A program made the translations under genes and the position numbers. This document shows, in pieces, positions 1 through 6,347 of a stretch of DNA of 9,469 nucleotides. Origin of the DNA: Acidobacteriaceae bacterium (GTDB lineage: Bacteria; Acidobacteriota; Terriglobia; Bryobacterales; Bryobacteraceae); contig JAFASD010000438.1 in NCBI GenBank assembly GCA_019244945.1, positions 1-9,469 of the forward strand. Direction: 5' to 3'. Position 1 is the first letter of the stretch; each line of letters begins with the position of its first letter. The notes beneath the pieces are model-generated. The model did no database searches. It was not told the DNA's origin and was given only the letters and a program-made list of their open reading frames with translations.

Positions 1-18
1 GGCGTGTAGTTCGCATTT

Positions 19-47
19 TGCGCAACGCTCTGCGAAACGCTGCGTAA
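19..47. repeat. Short tandem repeat upstream of the DinB-like gene
   Basis: The 11-mer TGCGCAACGCT (19-29) is followed after one base by TGCGAAACGCT (31-41), and a partial third unit TGCGTAA overlaps the end of the second (41-47). The unit period is 12 bases. It lies 20-45 bases upstream of the first gene's ATG, where a promoter or operator would be expected. No convincing -35/-10 pair was seen beside it. It could be a regulator-binding site or chance; the function is inference only. Confidence 0.3.
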
Positions 48-65
48 TTCTAAGCTGACTGGCAA

Positions 66-578
66 ATGCGAAAATCCATTATGCAACTCTTAGCACGTTA
101 CATGATCGTTTTGGGAGCAGCAGCAGCTCTTGCCTTCGGGCAATCGAAAACACCCACTGCAGCCGAATCGCTTGCGCAAACTTTTGATTACATCAATCAA
201 AAGGTTCTCGTGATGTCTCAGGATTTCCCGGAGTCGAAGTATGACTATCGGCTGAAACCCGAAATGCGTTCCTTCCGAGAAGTGATCGTGCATATCGCTT
301 CTGGAATCGCATACGCCGCCAAGGCTGGCCGCGGCGAAAACGTCCAATGGGACGAGCTCGCCGCTAAGGACTACGCGACCAAAGCGGATTGCGTGGCGCT
401 GATGCAAAAGTGGATTGCGGAGGCGAACACGGCGTTGAAGCAGAATCCTGGAGGTCTGCACGGCTCGCTCGAGCCGTTTCTGTCAGTGCTGCAGCATTCG
501 TCCGAACATTACGGTCTGCTCGTCGGGTATTACCGTGCGAACGGGCTGGTGCCTCCAGCTTCACGTCCGAAAAAATGA
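66..578 (+). CDS. Exported DinB-family (metal-dependent hydrolase-like) protein
   Basis: This 170-residue protein has a basic N-terminus followed by a hydrophobic stretch (about residues 12-25, ending near AFGQS), read as a signal peptide. The mature part is the DinB/DfsB four-helix-bundle family. The putative metal triad is visible as H76 (VIVHIAS) and the pair H144/H148 in HSSEHYGLL, followed by the family's typical YYRANGLVPP ending. Length fits the family, which is about 150-170 residues plus a leader. Members bind a divalent metal and some are thiol-dependent transferases; the reaction here is unknown. Export to the periplasm is unlike the cytoplasmic DinB proteins of Bacillus but is my reading of a good leader sequence. 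The ATG at 66 has no clear Shine-Dalgarno, and later ATGs at 81 and 102 would shorten the signal peptide. The gene is transcribed alone and converges on the next gene. Confidence 0.8.
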   Translation: MRKSIMQLLARYMIVLGAAAALAFGQSKTPTAAESLAQTFDYINQKVLVMSQDFPESKYDYRLKPEMRSFREVIVHIASGIAYAAKAGRGENVQWDELAAKDYATKADCVALMQKWIAEANTALKQNPGGLHGSLEPFLSVLQHSSEHYGLLVGYYRANGLVPPASRPKK

Positions 579-586
579 GCGAATTC

Positions 587-636
587 CAGCCTAGAAGTGT
601 TAACGGCGAAGCTCCGGTAGCAGTTCTCTAAGGCTG
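587..636. other. Imperfect inverted repeat between convergent genes
   Basis: The arm CAGCCTAGAA (587-596) pairs with TTCTCTAAGGCTG (624-636), leaving bulges and a loop of about 27 bases that contains a small CGG/CCG stem. It sits exactly between the ends of two convergent genes and overlaps the stop codon of the minus-strand one. Position suggests a shared transcription stop, but no T-run follows either arm, so a rho-independent terminator is not well supported. Confidence 0.25.
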
Positions 637-1023
637 ACAGGCGCCAAAGTCCCTGGTTATCGCGTGTGCTTCAAACACAAAAGCGCCGTCGCTTTGATTG
701 CGTTTTTTGCCTTGCAGGGTCATCCGATCACCTGGCTTAATACTGATCGAGTCGGCGGAAAGCGCGTAAGTCCGCTGGTTCTTCTCGTCAGTCACGTTCA
801 TCCCATTTGGCCCGGAGCGAACACAGCCCGTAATGGAGCTTTTCTTACTTCTATGGTGAACGATAACAACGGTTACAACTATTGCTACAGCCGCGCTCGC
901 CACAACAATTCCGGTTACGATTAGGTTGGCATCAGTCCCAATACTATTAGCGCGAGAGGGCCTCGTGAGTGCCGCGATTAGAATCGCGATTAGGATTGCA
1001 TGGCAAAGGCGTCTGGCAAGCAT
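628..1023 (-). CDS. Small membrane-anchored protein with C-terminal OB-like domain
   Basis: This 131-residue protein begins with an apparent signal peptide or first membrane helix (residues 1-25, basic MLARR start). A strong hydrophobic helix follows at about 34-55, then a basic HHRSKK stop-transfer. The C-terminal 70 residues begin TGC and run through a YALSAD stretch and a PGDRMTLQG stretch. This pattern (TGC, then a Y-x-L strand, then G-x-x-V/M-x-L-x-G) recalls small OB-like domains seen in many exported acidobacterial proteins (DUF5818-like); that family name is from memory. C67 and C129 are the two cysteines of this domain and could pair if it is outside the membrane. Start: ATG with a weak AGGT four bases upstream. 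A -10-like TATACT lies at 1071-1076 on the same strand, without a recognisable -35. Specific function is unknown. Confidence 0.6.
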   Translation of the reverse strand: MLARRLCHAILIAILIAALTRPSRANSIGTDANLIVTGIVVASAAVAIVVTVVIVHHRSKKSSITGCVRSGPNGMNVTDEKNQRTYALSADSISIKPGDRMTLQGKKRNQSDGAFVFEAHAITRDFGACQP

Positions 1024-1179
1024 GTGACCTGTTAGTAGGGGGATATTTTTGATTCGCTTGATTTCTTTGGAGTATACGCCAACACTAGCCTGATTACTTT
1101 TGAAACCGGTGGCAAGTCGTTCAATAACTTATCACCGCACCCCAAACCACGCACTCCTGATCGACCCGCGAGGAATGGG

Positions 1180-1449
1180 CTAAACTCGGCGGCGCTCGCG
1201 CTTCAAACGCTCCGCCAGAAACATCTTCAGCAAAGATTGATAGGGCACATCTCGCTTATTCGCAAGGATTTTGAGTTCTTCTAACATTGCGACCGGAAGC
1301 CGGAGCGAGATGGTGCGCAAAGACGGCTTAAGATTTAAAAAGTTTCGCCGTTTCGCCTGCGACCACTCAACATATTCGGTCGAATCATGAGTGGCCCAGA
1401 ATTTGCGCTCCTGATCCTCTGACCTAAATTCAGGAACCCGCTTCTTCAT
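1180..1449 (-). CDS. brnA: BrnA-like / CopG-family antitoxin
   Basis: An 89-residue antitoxin of a type II toxin-antitoxin pair. Residues 1-30 carry the FWATHDSTEY segment typical of CopG/BrnA antitoxins of this class, which contacts the toxin. Residues 45-84 form a ribbon-helix-helix DNA-binding domain: a short strand (RTISLRLP), then two helices with VPYQSLLKMFLAERL. In known BrnTA systems the antitoxin neutralises the BrnT ribonuclease and represses the operon. The gene starts inside the toxin gene (20-base overlap), so translation is probably coupled. An AGAAG just before the ATG is a possible ribosome site. The C-terminus is strongly basic (RLKRERRRV). The alternative is a generic CopG antitoxin not strictly orthologous to BrnA; the pairing with BrnT favours this call. 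Confidence 0.85.
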   Translation of the reverse strand: MKKRVPEFRSEDQERKFWATHDSTEYVEWSQAKRRNFLNLKPSLRTISLRLPVAMLEELKILANKRDVPYQSLLKMFLAERLKRERRRV

Positions 1450-1747
1450 GTCTTCTGTAGATCTCCTGCTCTTTGAGGTTCATATCCCGAACCGATATGA
1501 CGCGAATGAGACCGCGGCGGATGGTGCACGCGACAAACAGTTTCCTCCCGCTGCTCGTCTGGCCCAGCGCATAGTAGCGTTTTTCCTGTTTTGAGTGGCG
1601 GACATCACTTCTAGTGATTAGCGGCTCGTTAAAAAACAGATCCTCTGCTTCTTCCGGCGTGACTTGATGTCGATCCCAATTCTTCTGCGCGTTACTCTCG
1701 TCCCAATCGAATCCGAGACAGGTCTCGAACGGATCCCGTCCGACCAT
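1430..1747 (-). CDS. brnT: BrnT-family toxin (ribonuclease)
   Basis: The protein has 105 residues from ATG 1747; an in-frame TTG at 1765 would add six. The family signature is clear: FDWDESNAQKNWDRHQV near the N-terminus, then EEAEDLFFNEPL, RYYALGQTSSGRKLFVAC, and IRVISVRDMNLKEQEIY at the end. BrnT is a small RelE-like-fold RNase that slows growth by cleaving RNA; here it would act in the cytoplasm until bound by the antitoxin encoded immediately downstream. I chose the ATG because the TTG lies inside the palindrome at 1755-1773, which is more plausibly the operator. A TATACT (-10-like) at 1754-1759 ends six bases before this ATG, so the message may be leaderless; no Shine-Dalgarno is seen. 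The toxin-first gene order is typical of BrnTA. The protein appears complete. Confidence 0.87.
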   Translation of the reverse strand: MVGRDPFETCLGFDWDESNAQKNWDRHQVTPEEAEDLFFNEPLITRSDVRHSKQEKRYYALGQTSSGRKLFVACTIRRGLIRVISVRDMNLKEQEIYRRHEEAGS

Positions 1748-1754
1748 TTCTAGA

Positions 1755-1773
1755 GTATATGCCAAACATATAC
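1755..1773. promoter_or_regulatory. Perfect palindrome, likely TA autoregulatory operator
   Basis: GTATATG (1755-1761), a five-base spacer CCAAA, and CATATAC (1767-1773) make a perfect 7+7 inverted repeat. It is AT-rich against GC-rich surroundings and ends eight bases before the toxin ATG. It overlaps the -10-like TATACT of the toxin operon. Ribbon-helix-helix antitoxins bind such repeats as paired dimers, and BrnA is known to repress its own operon. The operator role is inference from position and symmetry. Confidence 0.5.
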
Positions 1774-1884
1774 AAACAGCGCAGATAGTCTCACGCGAAG
1801 GCGATCTCGCCAGGGTTGTTCTAGCTTCCTAATCGTCCTCATCTACCCGTCGCGTTTGCGACCGTCTGATTTGCAGAACTCCGT

Positions 1885-2196
1885 TTACGGGTGACAGGCC
1901 AGGAATGGAGCCGAAGTTATCTTATGCGACATCATCTGCGGCGAGATGCCCATGCGGAAAAAAGAGCTGGGGTCAATAAGGTCAGCCGGTTTCAGGTCGG
2001 CCATAGGCGCTCCGAATTTCGCCAATGCCGCATAGACAGCTTCAGCATTCTTCGCTTCCGGCTGGACAAGAGTATCAAGGTCTTTGGTGGCGCGCGGTTG
2101 CGCATGGATGGCAACCGCATAGCCGCCCACGATGAGATATTTAACGCGGTGTTCGTTGAACGCGGACAAGAGTTCTTTGAAGTCGCTGCTGAACAT
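1885..2196 (-). pseudogene. Truncated MNT-like nucleotidyltransferase (DUF6036-type)
   Basis: The 103 encoded residues begin like a complete nucleotidyltransferase: MFSSDFKELL, then the GGYAVAIHAQPRATKDLD motif (G24-G25 with D39 and D41 as metal-binding carboxylates), and a middle helix region up to FFRMGISP (about residue 85). Homologues normally continue with a strand bearing a third aspartate (IDIL-type) and reach roughly 140-190 residues. Here the sequence turns into an unrelated-looking tail, SHKITSAPFLACHP, and stops. The third carboxylate and the C-terminal half are therefore missing, which suggests a frameshift or deletion near 1920-1935. A short SIPGL-like string in another frame just after that point could be a remnant, but this is weak. 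The gene starts inside the upstream small gene (56-base overlap), with GAAGGA about 11 bases before the ATG. Intact relatives modify partners by NMP transfer in TA-like pairs. Confidence 0.6.
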
Positions 2197-2344
2197 CGCG
2201 TGTTGATTCCTTCAGTTGGTATGCCATGATCGACAGTTCAGCCGCAGTGTCCAGCCGTTCATGAATGGGGCGGCTCTGCCAGTAGCGGTACTCGTCAGCC
2301 TTCATCTCATCGAAGTCGGTGTACTTGCGGATGGTCTTGTCCAT
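2141..2344 (-). CDS. Small conserved partner protein of the nucleotidyltransferase
   Basis: This 67-residue basic protein starts MDKTIRKYTDFDEMKADEY and continues YRYWQSRPIHERLDTAAEL. I recognise this as a small family that commonly lies directly upstream of nucleotidyltransferases like the next gene; its function is not established. It ends in an arginine-rich tail (QRLQRTLVRVQRTPR), in the part of the gene that overlaps the nucleotidyltransferase start. ATG 2344 matches where remembered homologues begin, but its AGGGG lies only one base away. An in-frame TTG at 2410 adds 22 residues and has a better-placed GAGGAG (2420-2425, nine bases away), so the longer form cannot be excluded. The pair resembles a two-gene TA or modification module, which is inference. 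Confidence 0.6.
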   Translation of the reverse strand: MDKTIRKYTDFDEMKADEYRYWQSRPIHERLDTAAELSIMAYQLKESTRDVQQRLQRTLVRVQRTPR

Positions 2345-2481
2345 GCCCCTGTTTCTAGCATAGGGGGAGGGTAGCGTCTGAAAAAGCGCCTTCAAAGAGT
2401 TACTTGACAACTGAATAATCTCCTCGACCGGATTCCAGCGCTATGCGTGTCTTTGCGCGGCGGGTACAATGGCCGTTTACT

Positions 2482-5466
2482 ATGCGCCGCTTGATCGCTT
2501 GCTTGTTCCTGAGCAGTTGTACTCTTCTCGCCAACCCGCCCATCGATTCCAGCTATTTCGCCGAAATGCATTATCGCTTGATCGGCCCCTTTCGCGGCGG
2601 ACGCACCGTTGCGATTAGCGGAGTGGTTCAGCAGCCCAACGTTTACTACATGGCGCCGAATAACGGAGGTGTCTGGAAAAGCACGGACTACGGAAACACC
2701 TGGACGCCCATTTTCGATGGTCAGGATACCGGTTCCGTAGGAGCGCTTGCCATCTCGCCCTCTGATCCGAAGATCATATACGTGGGTAGCGGCGAAGGCT
2801 TACAGCGGCCGGATCTGTCAGTCGGAGACGGCATTTACAAATCGACCGATGCGGGGAAAACGTGGGAGCATCTCGGCCTGCGCGACGGTCAACAGATTGC
2901 TTCGATCATCGTCGATCCGCAGGATCCCAATCGCTTGTTTGTCGCCGTTCTCGGGCATCCGTACGGTCCGAACAAAGAGCGCGGCGTGTATCGATCCACT
3001 GACGGCGGTAAGTCCTTCCAGGCTGTCTTACAAAAAGACGAGAACACCGGTGCTGTTGAGGTAGCATTTGATCCCAGCAACGCGCAGACGATTTATGCCG
3101 ATCTGTGGGCCGCTCGGCAAGCGCCCTGGGAAATCGGCAACTCTTTCAATGGACCAGGCAGCGGATTATACAAATCGACGGATGGCGGCAATACGTGGAA
3201 ACAGCTTACCAGCGGACTTCCGACGTTTGCCCAAGGACTGGGGCGGATCGGTTTTGCTATCGCTCTAAGCGATCCCAAACGGATGTATGCCCAAGTGGAT
3301 GCCGCTCCGGCTTACGGAGGCACCTACCGATCGGATGACGCCGGCGAGAGTTGGCGCAAAGTGAACAACGAGAACCGAATCTGGGGGCGTGGATCTGATT
3401 TTGCGTCCGTGCATGTCGACCCAAAAGACGAAAACAAAATCTACGTCGCGAACACGACGACTTACAGGTCAACCAATGCCGGACAAACCTTTATCGGGAT
3501 AAAAGGCGCGCCTGGCGGAGACGATTACCACACGATCTGGATTAATGCGCAGAATCCCGACATTATTTTCCTGGGTGTTGATCAAGGCGCGACTCTCAGT
3601 GTGAACGGCGGCAAGACCTGGAGCTCCTGGTATAACCAACCCACTGCGCAGTTTTATCACGTCATCACAGACAACCGCTTTCCCTATTGGGTGTATGGCG
3701 GGCAACAGGAAAGCGGGTCGGTGGGTGTGGAAAGCCGGAGCGACGATGGCTCAATCAGTTTCCGCAACTGGCATCCCGTTGGGGACGAAGAGTACGGGTA
3801 TGTCGCCCCGGATCCCCTGAATCCGGATCTCATTTACGGCGGCAAAGCGACCCGTTTCAACTGGAAAACGGGGGATGTGCAGGACATCAGTCCCCAAATT
3901 CTTCGCGGGCAGTATCGATTCGTGCGCACGATGCCGCTTCTGTTTTCGCCAGTCGATCCTCACATTTTATATCTCGGCTCAAATATTTTATTCAAGACCA
4001 CCAACGGAGGAAATAGCTGGGATGTCATCAGTCCCGATCTTACGCGCAAGCAGTGGGACATGCCTTCGGTAATACAAGCATTCGAATCCCAGGACCCGGA
4101 AAAAGGACAACATCGCGGCGTGATTTACACGATTGCGCCGTCGCCTAAGGACGTCAACTTACTCTGGGCAGGCACCGATGATGGTTTGATTCACGTTACG
4201 CAAGACGGCGGAAAGAATTGGCAGGATGTTACACCGCCTGGCCTAACTCCCTGGAGCAAAGTATCGCTCATGGACGCGTCGCATTACGACAACGGGACGG
4301 CGTATGCTGCGATCAACCGGTTCCGGCTGGATGATTTAAAACCGCATATTTACCGCACCTACGATTTCGGAAAGACATGGAAAGAGATTGTTAATGGCCT
4401 GCCGGATCGTGCTGTCGTGAACGCGGTGCGAGAGGATCCGCAACATAAGGGGTTGCTCTTTGCAGGAACCGAGCTGGGGATGTTCGTCTCCTTCAATGAT
4501 GGCGATAATTGGCAATCTCTTCAATTGAACCTGCCGGTTACTTCGGTTCGGGACTTAGTCATTCACGACGATGACTTAGTCATTGGGACACATGGCCGCT
4601 CGTTCTGGATTCTGGATGACATCACCCCGCTGCGGCAAGTGAATGAGGGTCTTCAGAGCAAAGCATATCTGTTTGCGCCGGAGAAAGCGATCCGGTGGCG
4701 ATGGAATCGCAATACGGACACGCCGTTGCCGCCCGAGGAACCAGTCGGGCAGAACCCTCCCGATGGAGCGATTATCGATTACACGATCCCTTCCAGCAGC
4801 GGACGGGTGACGCTCGAGGTTTACGATTCGAAAAACCAGTTGCTGCGGAAATATTCGAGTGAGGACAAGCCGGAAACTACCGAGGCCCAGTTACAAAAGG
4901 AGTTGAATGTTCCTACCTATTGGGTGAGGCCTGAACAGATTCTCTCCGCTACGCCCGGGATGCATCGCTTTGTGTGGGATCTCCATTATGCTTCCCCGAG
5001 AACGTCGGTTCACGAATATCCGATATCGGCGATCTACAAGAATACTCCGCGCGAGCCGCGTGGCGCTTGGGTATTGCCCGGCACTTACACGGTCAAATTG
5101 ACCCTGGCGGGACAGGTCTATTCACAGCCGTTAACAGTAATTATGGATCCGCGCATAAACACCCCATTGTCGGGCCTTGAGCAGCAACTTTCACTTTCGT
5201 TGCGGCTAACGGATATGATGCGCCGAGATGACGATTCGCTCTCACAGATTCGCTTGCAAAAGGCCCGTGGTACTGCGAAAACGGCCTCTCTGACCCGGGA
5301 ATTGACTTTACTAGGCAACCAGCTCGACCAGGTATTTCAAGTCATTCAAGGTTCCGATAACACGCCGACAACTCAGGCCGCCGCCGCGGTTGAGAATCTG
5401 CAAAACACGCTCCAACAACGATTGGATCAATGGAAGCAGTTGCAAGCTCAACCCGCTCCGAAATAA
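2482..5466 (+). CDS. Secreted multi-Asp-box (BNR/VPS10-like) beta-propeller protein
   Basis: The protein has about 994 residues from ATG 2482; an in-frame ATG at 2443 adds 13. From 2482 it begins with a clean signal peptide (MRRLIACLFLSSCTLLANP); LSSC could also be read as a weak lipobox. Residues about 67-676 contain eleven Asp-box motifs of the S/T-x-D-x-G-x-T/S-W/F type (STDYGNTW, STDAGKTW, STDGGKSF, STDGGNTW, SDDAGESW, TTNGGNSW, TYDFGKTW and others), so one or two large propellers are expected. DLVIGTHGRSFWILDD closes the propeller part. Residues about 760-890 look like an Ig/FlgD-type sandwich (DGAIIDYTIP, GTYTVKLTLAG), and the last 100 residues are a helical, probably coiled-coil tail. 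Annotators call such proteins glycosyl hydrolase or sortilin-like, but no catalytic residues are evident and activity is unproven. They are numerous in acidobacteria and probably act outside the cytoplasm. Confidence 0.88.
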   Translation: MRRLIACLFLSSCTLLANPPIDSSYFAEMHYRLIGPFRGGRTVAISGVVQQPNVYYMAPNNGGVWKSTDYGNTWTPIFDGQDTGSVGALAISPSDPKIIYVGSGEGLQRPDLSVGDGIYKSTDAGKTWEHLGLRDGQQIASIIVDPQDPNRLFVAVLGHPYGPNKERGVYRSTDGGKSFQAVLQKDENTGAVEVAFDPSNAQTIYADLWAARQAPWEIGNSFNGPGSGLYKSTDGGNTWKQLTSGLPTFAQGLGRIGFAIALSDPKRMYAQVDAAPAYGGTYRSDDAGESWRKVNNENRIWGRGSDFASVHVDPKDENKIYVANTTTYRSTNAGQTFIGIKGAPGGDDYHTIWINAQNPDIIFLGVDQGATLSVNGGKTWSSWYNQPTAQFYHVITDNRFPYWVYGGQQESGSVGVESRSDDGSISFRNWHPVGDEEYGYVAPDPLNPDLIYGGKATRFNWKTGDVQDISPQILRGQYRFVRTMPLLFSPVDPHILYLGSNILFKTTNGGNSWDVISPDLTRKQWDMPSVIQAFESQDPEKGQHRGVIYTIAPSPKDVNLLWAGTDDGLIHVTQDGGKNWQDVTPPGLTPWSKVSLMDASHYDNGTAYAAINRFRLDDLKPHIYRTYDFGKTWKEIVNGLPDRAVVNAVREDPQHKGLLFAGTELGMFVSFNDGDNWQSLQLNLPVTSVRDLVIHDDDLVIGTHGRSFWILDDITPLRQVNEGLQSKAYLFAPEKAIRWRWNRNTDTPLPPEEPVGQNPPDGAIIDYTIPSSSGRVTLEVYDSKNQLLRKYSSEDKPETTEAQLQKELNVPTYWVRPEQILSATPGMHRFVWDLHYASPRTSVHEYPISAIYKNTPREPRGAWVLPGTYTVKLTLAGQVYSQPLTVIMDPRINTPLSGLEQQLSLSLRLTDMMRRDDDSLSQIRLQKARGTAKTASLTRELTLLGNQLDQVFQVIQGSDNTPTTQAAAAVENLQNTLQQRLDQWKQLQAQPAPK

Positions 5467-6347
5467 CGCTTTCCCATCTCCCGTAAGAATGCGAGCGATT
5501 CCGCCATTTCTTCCATTCCGTTCATACCATCTTCGATACTCACCCAGCCGGAATACTGATGCCCGGCCAGGATGCGAAAAATCGCGTTGTAATCGTTAAG
5601 TCCTTTGCCGGTGACGCCGTGAAGCAGGTTCGTGGAGTAACCACGCGTACCATCGCTTTGTTGCAGATCCTCAAGAGTTGTACCTGCGGCCAGATAACGG
5701 TCGCTCGCATGCATGCTGACCACGCGATCGGCAACTTTTTGTAACAACTGCAGGGGATCATCGCCTGCAACGATCGCATTCGAAGGATCGTATTGCACGC
5801 CGAAGTTGTCGCGATCCTCGACTGCGTTTACGATTTCGACGAAACGGTCCATTTTTTGAGCAAACTCAGGATATTTCCAGAACCCGTCTTTATAGTGGTT
5901 CTCCATTCCCAGAACGATATCGTATTCTTTCGCGACCGGCAGCACTTTCTCGAACGCGTCGAGAACCCATTCTCTACCTTGCTGCCAATCGACGTCGGGA
6001 TAACGCTGGCCGCTGAGGATTCGGCAGACGGCACGCGGGCCGCCTAAACGGCGAGTAATGCGAATCATCTCCGCTTCCCGATCGATTTCGCGCTGGCGTT
6101 TATCGGGATCCGGCGCGGTGAAATCTGGAGAACAGCAGAGCATCGGCATGGCGAATCCGGCGGAATGAATGGCCTCGCCGACGCGATCGAGATAGTCATC
6201 TTCGAAGCTCGTGAAGAAGCCCTCGTACATCTCGAGACCGTCGGCATCCAGTTGCTTCGCCATTTCGATCCAATCGAAAACCGACATCTGGCGACCCGCG
6301 ATCTGTTCGAGATAGCACTTGGGGAAAGCGGAAATTTTCAGCGCCAT
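5448..6347 (-). CDS. Sugar phosphate isomerase/epimerase (AP-endonuclease-2-type TIM barrel)
   Basis: This 299-residue TIM barrel belongs to the xylose-isomerase-like / AP_endonuc_2 family. The usual divalent-metal tetrad can be traced in order: E149 (GMENH), D187 (QYDPSN), H213 (SMHASD) and E272 (SIEDG). The loop LLHGVTGKGLNDY precedes the last strand, as in ketose 3-epimerases and related sugar isomerases. Members interconvert ketoses or epimerise at C3, and a few act on inositol derivatives; the substrate is not deducible. It is the last gene of the minus-strand array: its ATG shares one base with the TGA of the dehydrogenase upstream (TGATG) and there is no separate Shine-Dalgarno, so it is probably translated by re-initiation. 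Its 3' end runs 19 bases into the end of the opposing propeller gene. It appears complete, at normal length. Confidence 0.85.
   Translation of the reverse strand: MALKISAFPKCYLEQIAGRQMSVFDWIEMAKQLDADGLEMYEGFFTSFEDDYLDRVGEAIHSAGFAMPMLCCSPDFTAPDPDKRQREIDREAEMIRITRRLGGPRAVCRILSGQRYPDVDWQQGREWVLDAFEKVLPVAKEYDIVLGMENHYKDGFWKYPEFAQKMDRFVEIVNAVEDRDNFGVQYDPSNAIVAGDDPLQLLQKVADRVVSMHASDRYLAAGTTLEDLQQSDGTRGYSTNLLHGVTGKGLNDYNAIFRILAGHQYSGWVSIEDGMNGMEEMAESLAFLREMGKRYFGAG

Noticed and set aside
1024..1179. Search for a gene or RNA between the anchored protein and the antitoxin
   Set aside because: Nothing beyond a lone TATACT at 1071-1076 was seen; no open frame with family resemblance and no clear hairpin.
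1816..1827. GGCG/CGCC mini-hairpin downstream of the truncated nucleotidyltransferase
   Set aside because: Only about four to five base pairs with a tiny loop and no T-run; too weak for a terminator.
1891..2229. Plus-strand open frame of 112 codons opposite the nucleotidyltransferase
   Set aside because: Its translation shows no recognisable domain, and the minus strand carries a clear GG...DxD nucleotidyltransferase; it is a mirror of that gene.
2404..2409. TTGACA as a -35 box for the propeller gene
   Set aside because: No -10-like hexamer is present 16-19 bases downstream (that stretch reads GACCGGATT).
4552..4584. Exact 12-base direct repeat GACTTAGTCATT with a 21-base period
   Set aside because: It is in frame in the propeller gene and encodes two conserved DLVI strands (DLVIHD, DLVIGT). 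Similar codon choice in a repeated protein motif explains it.
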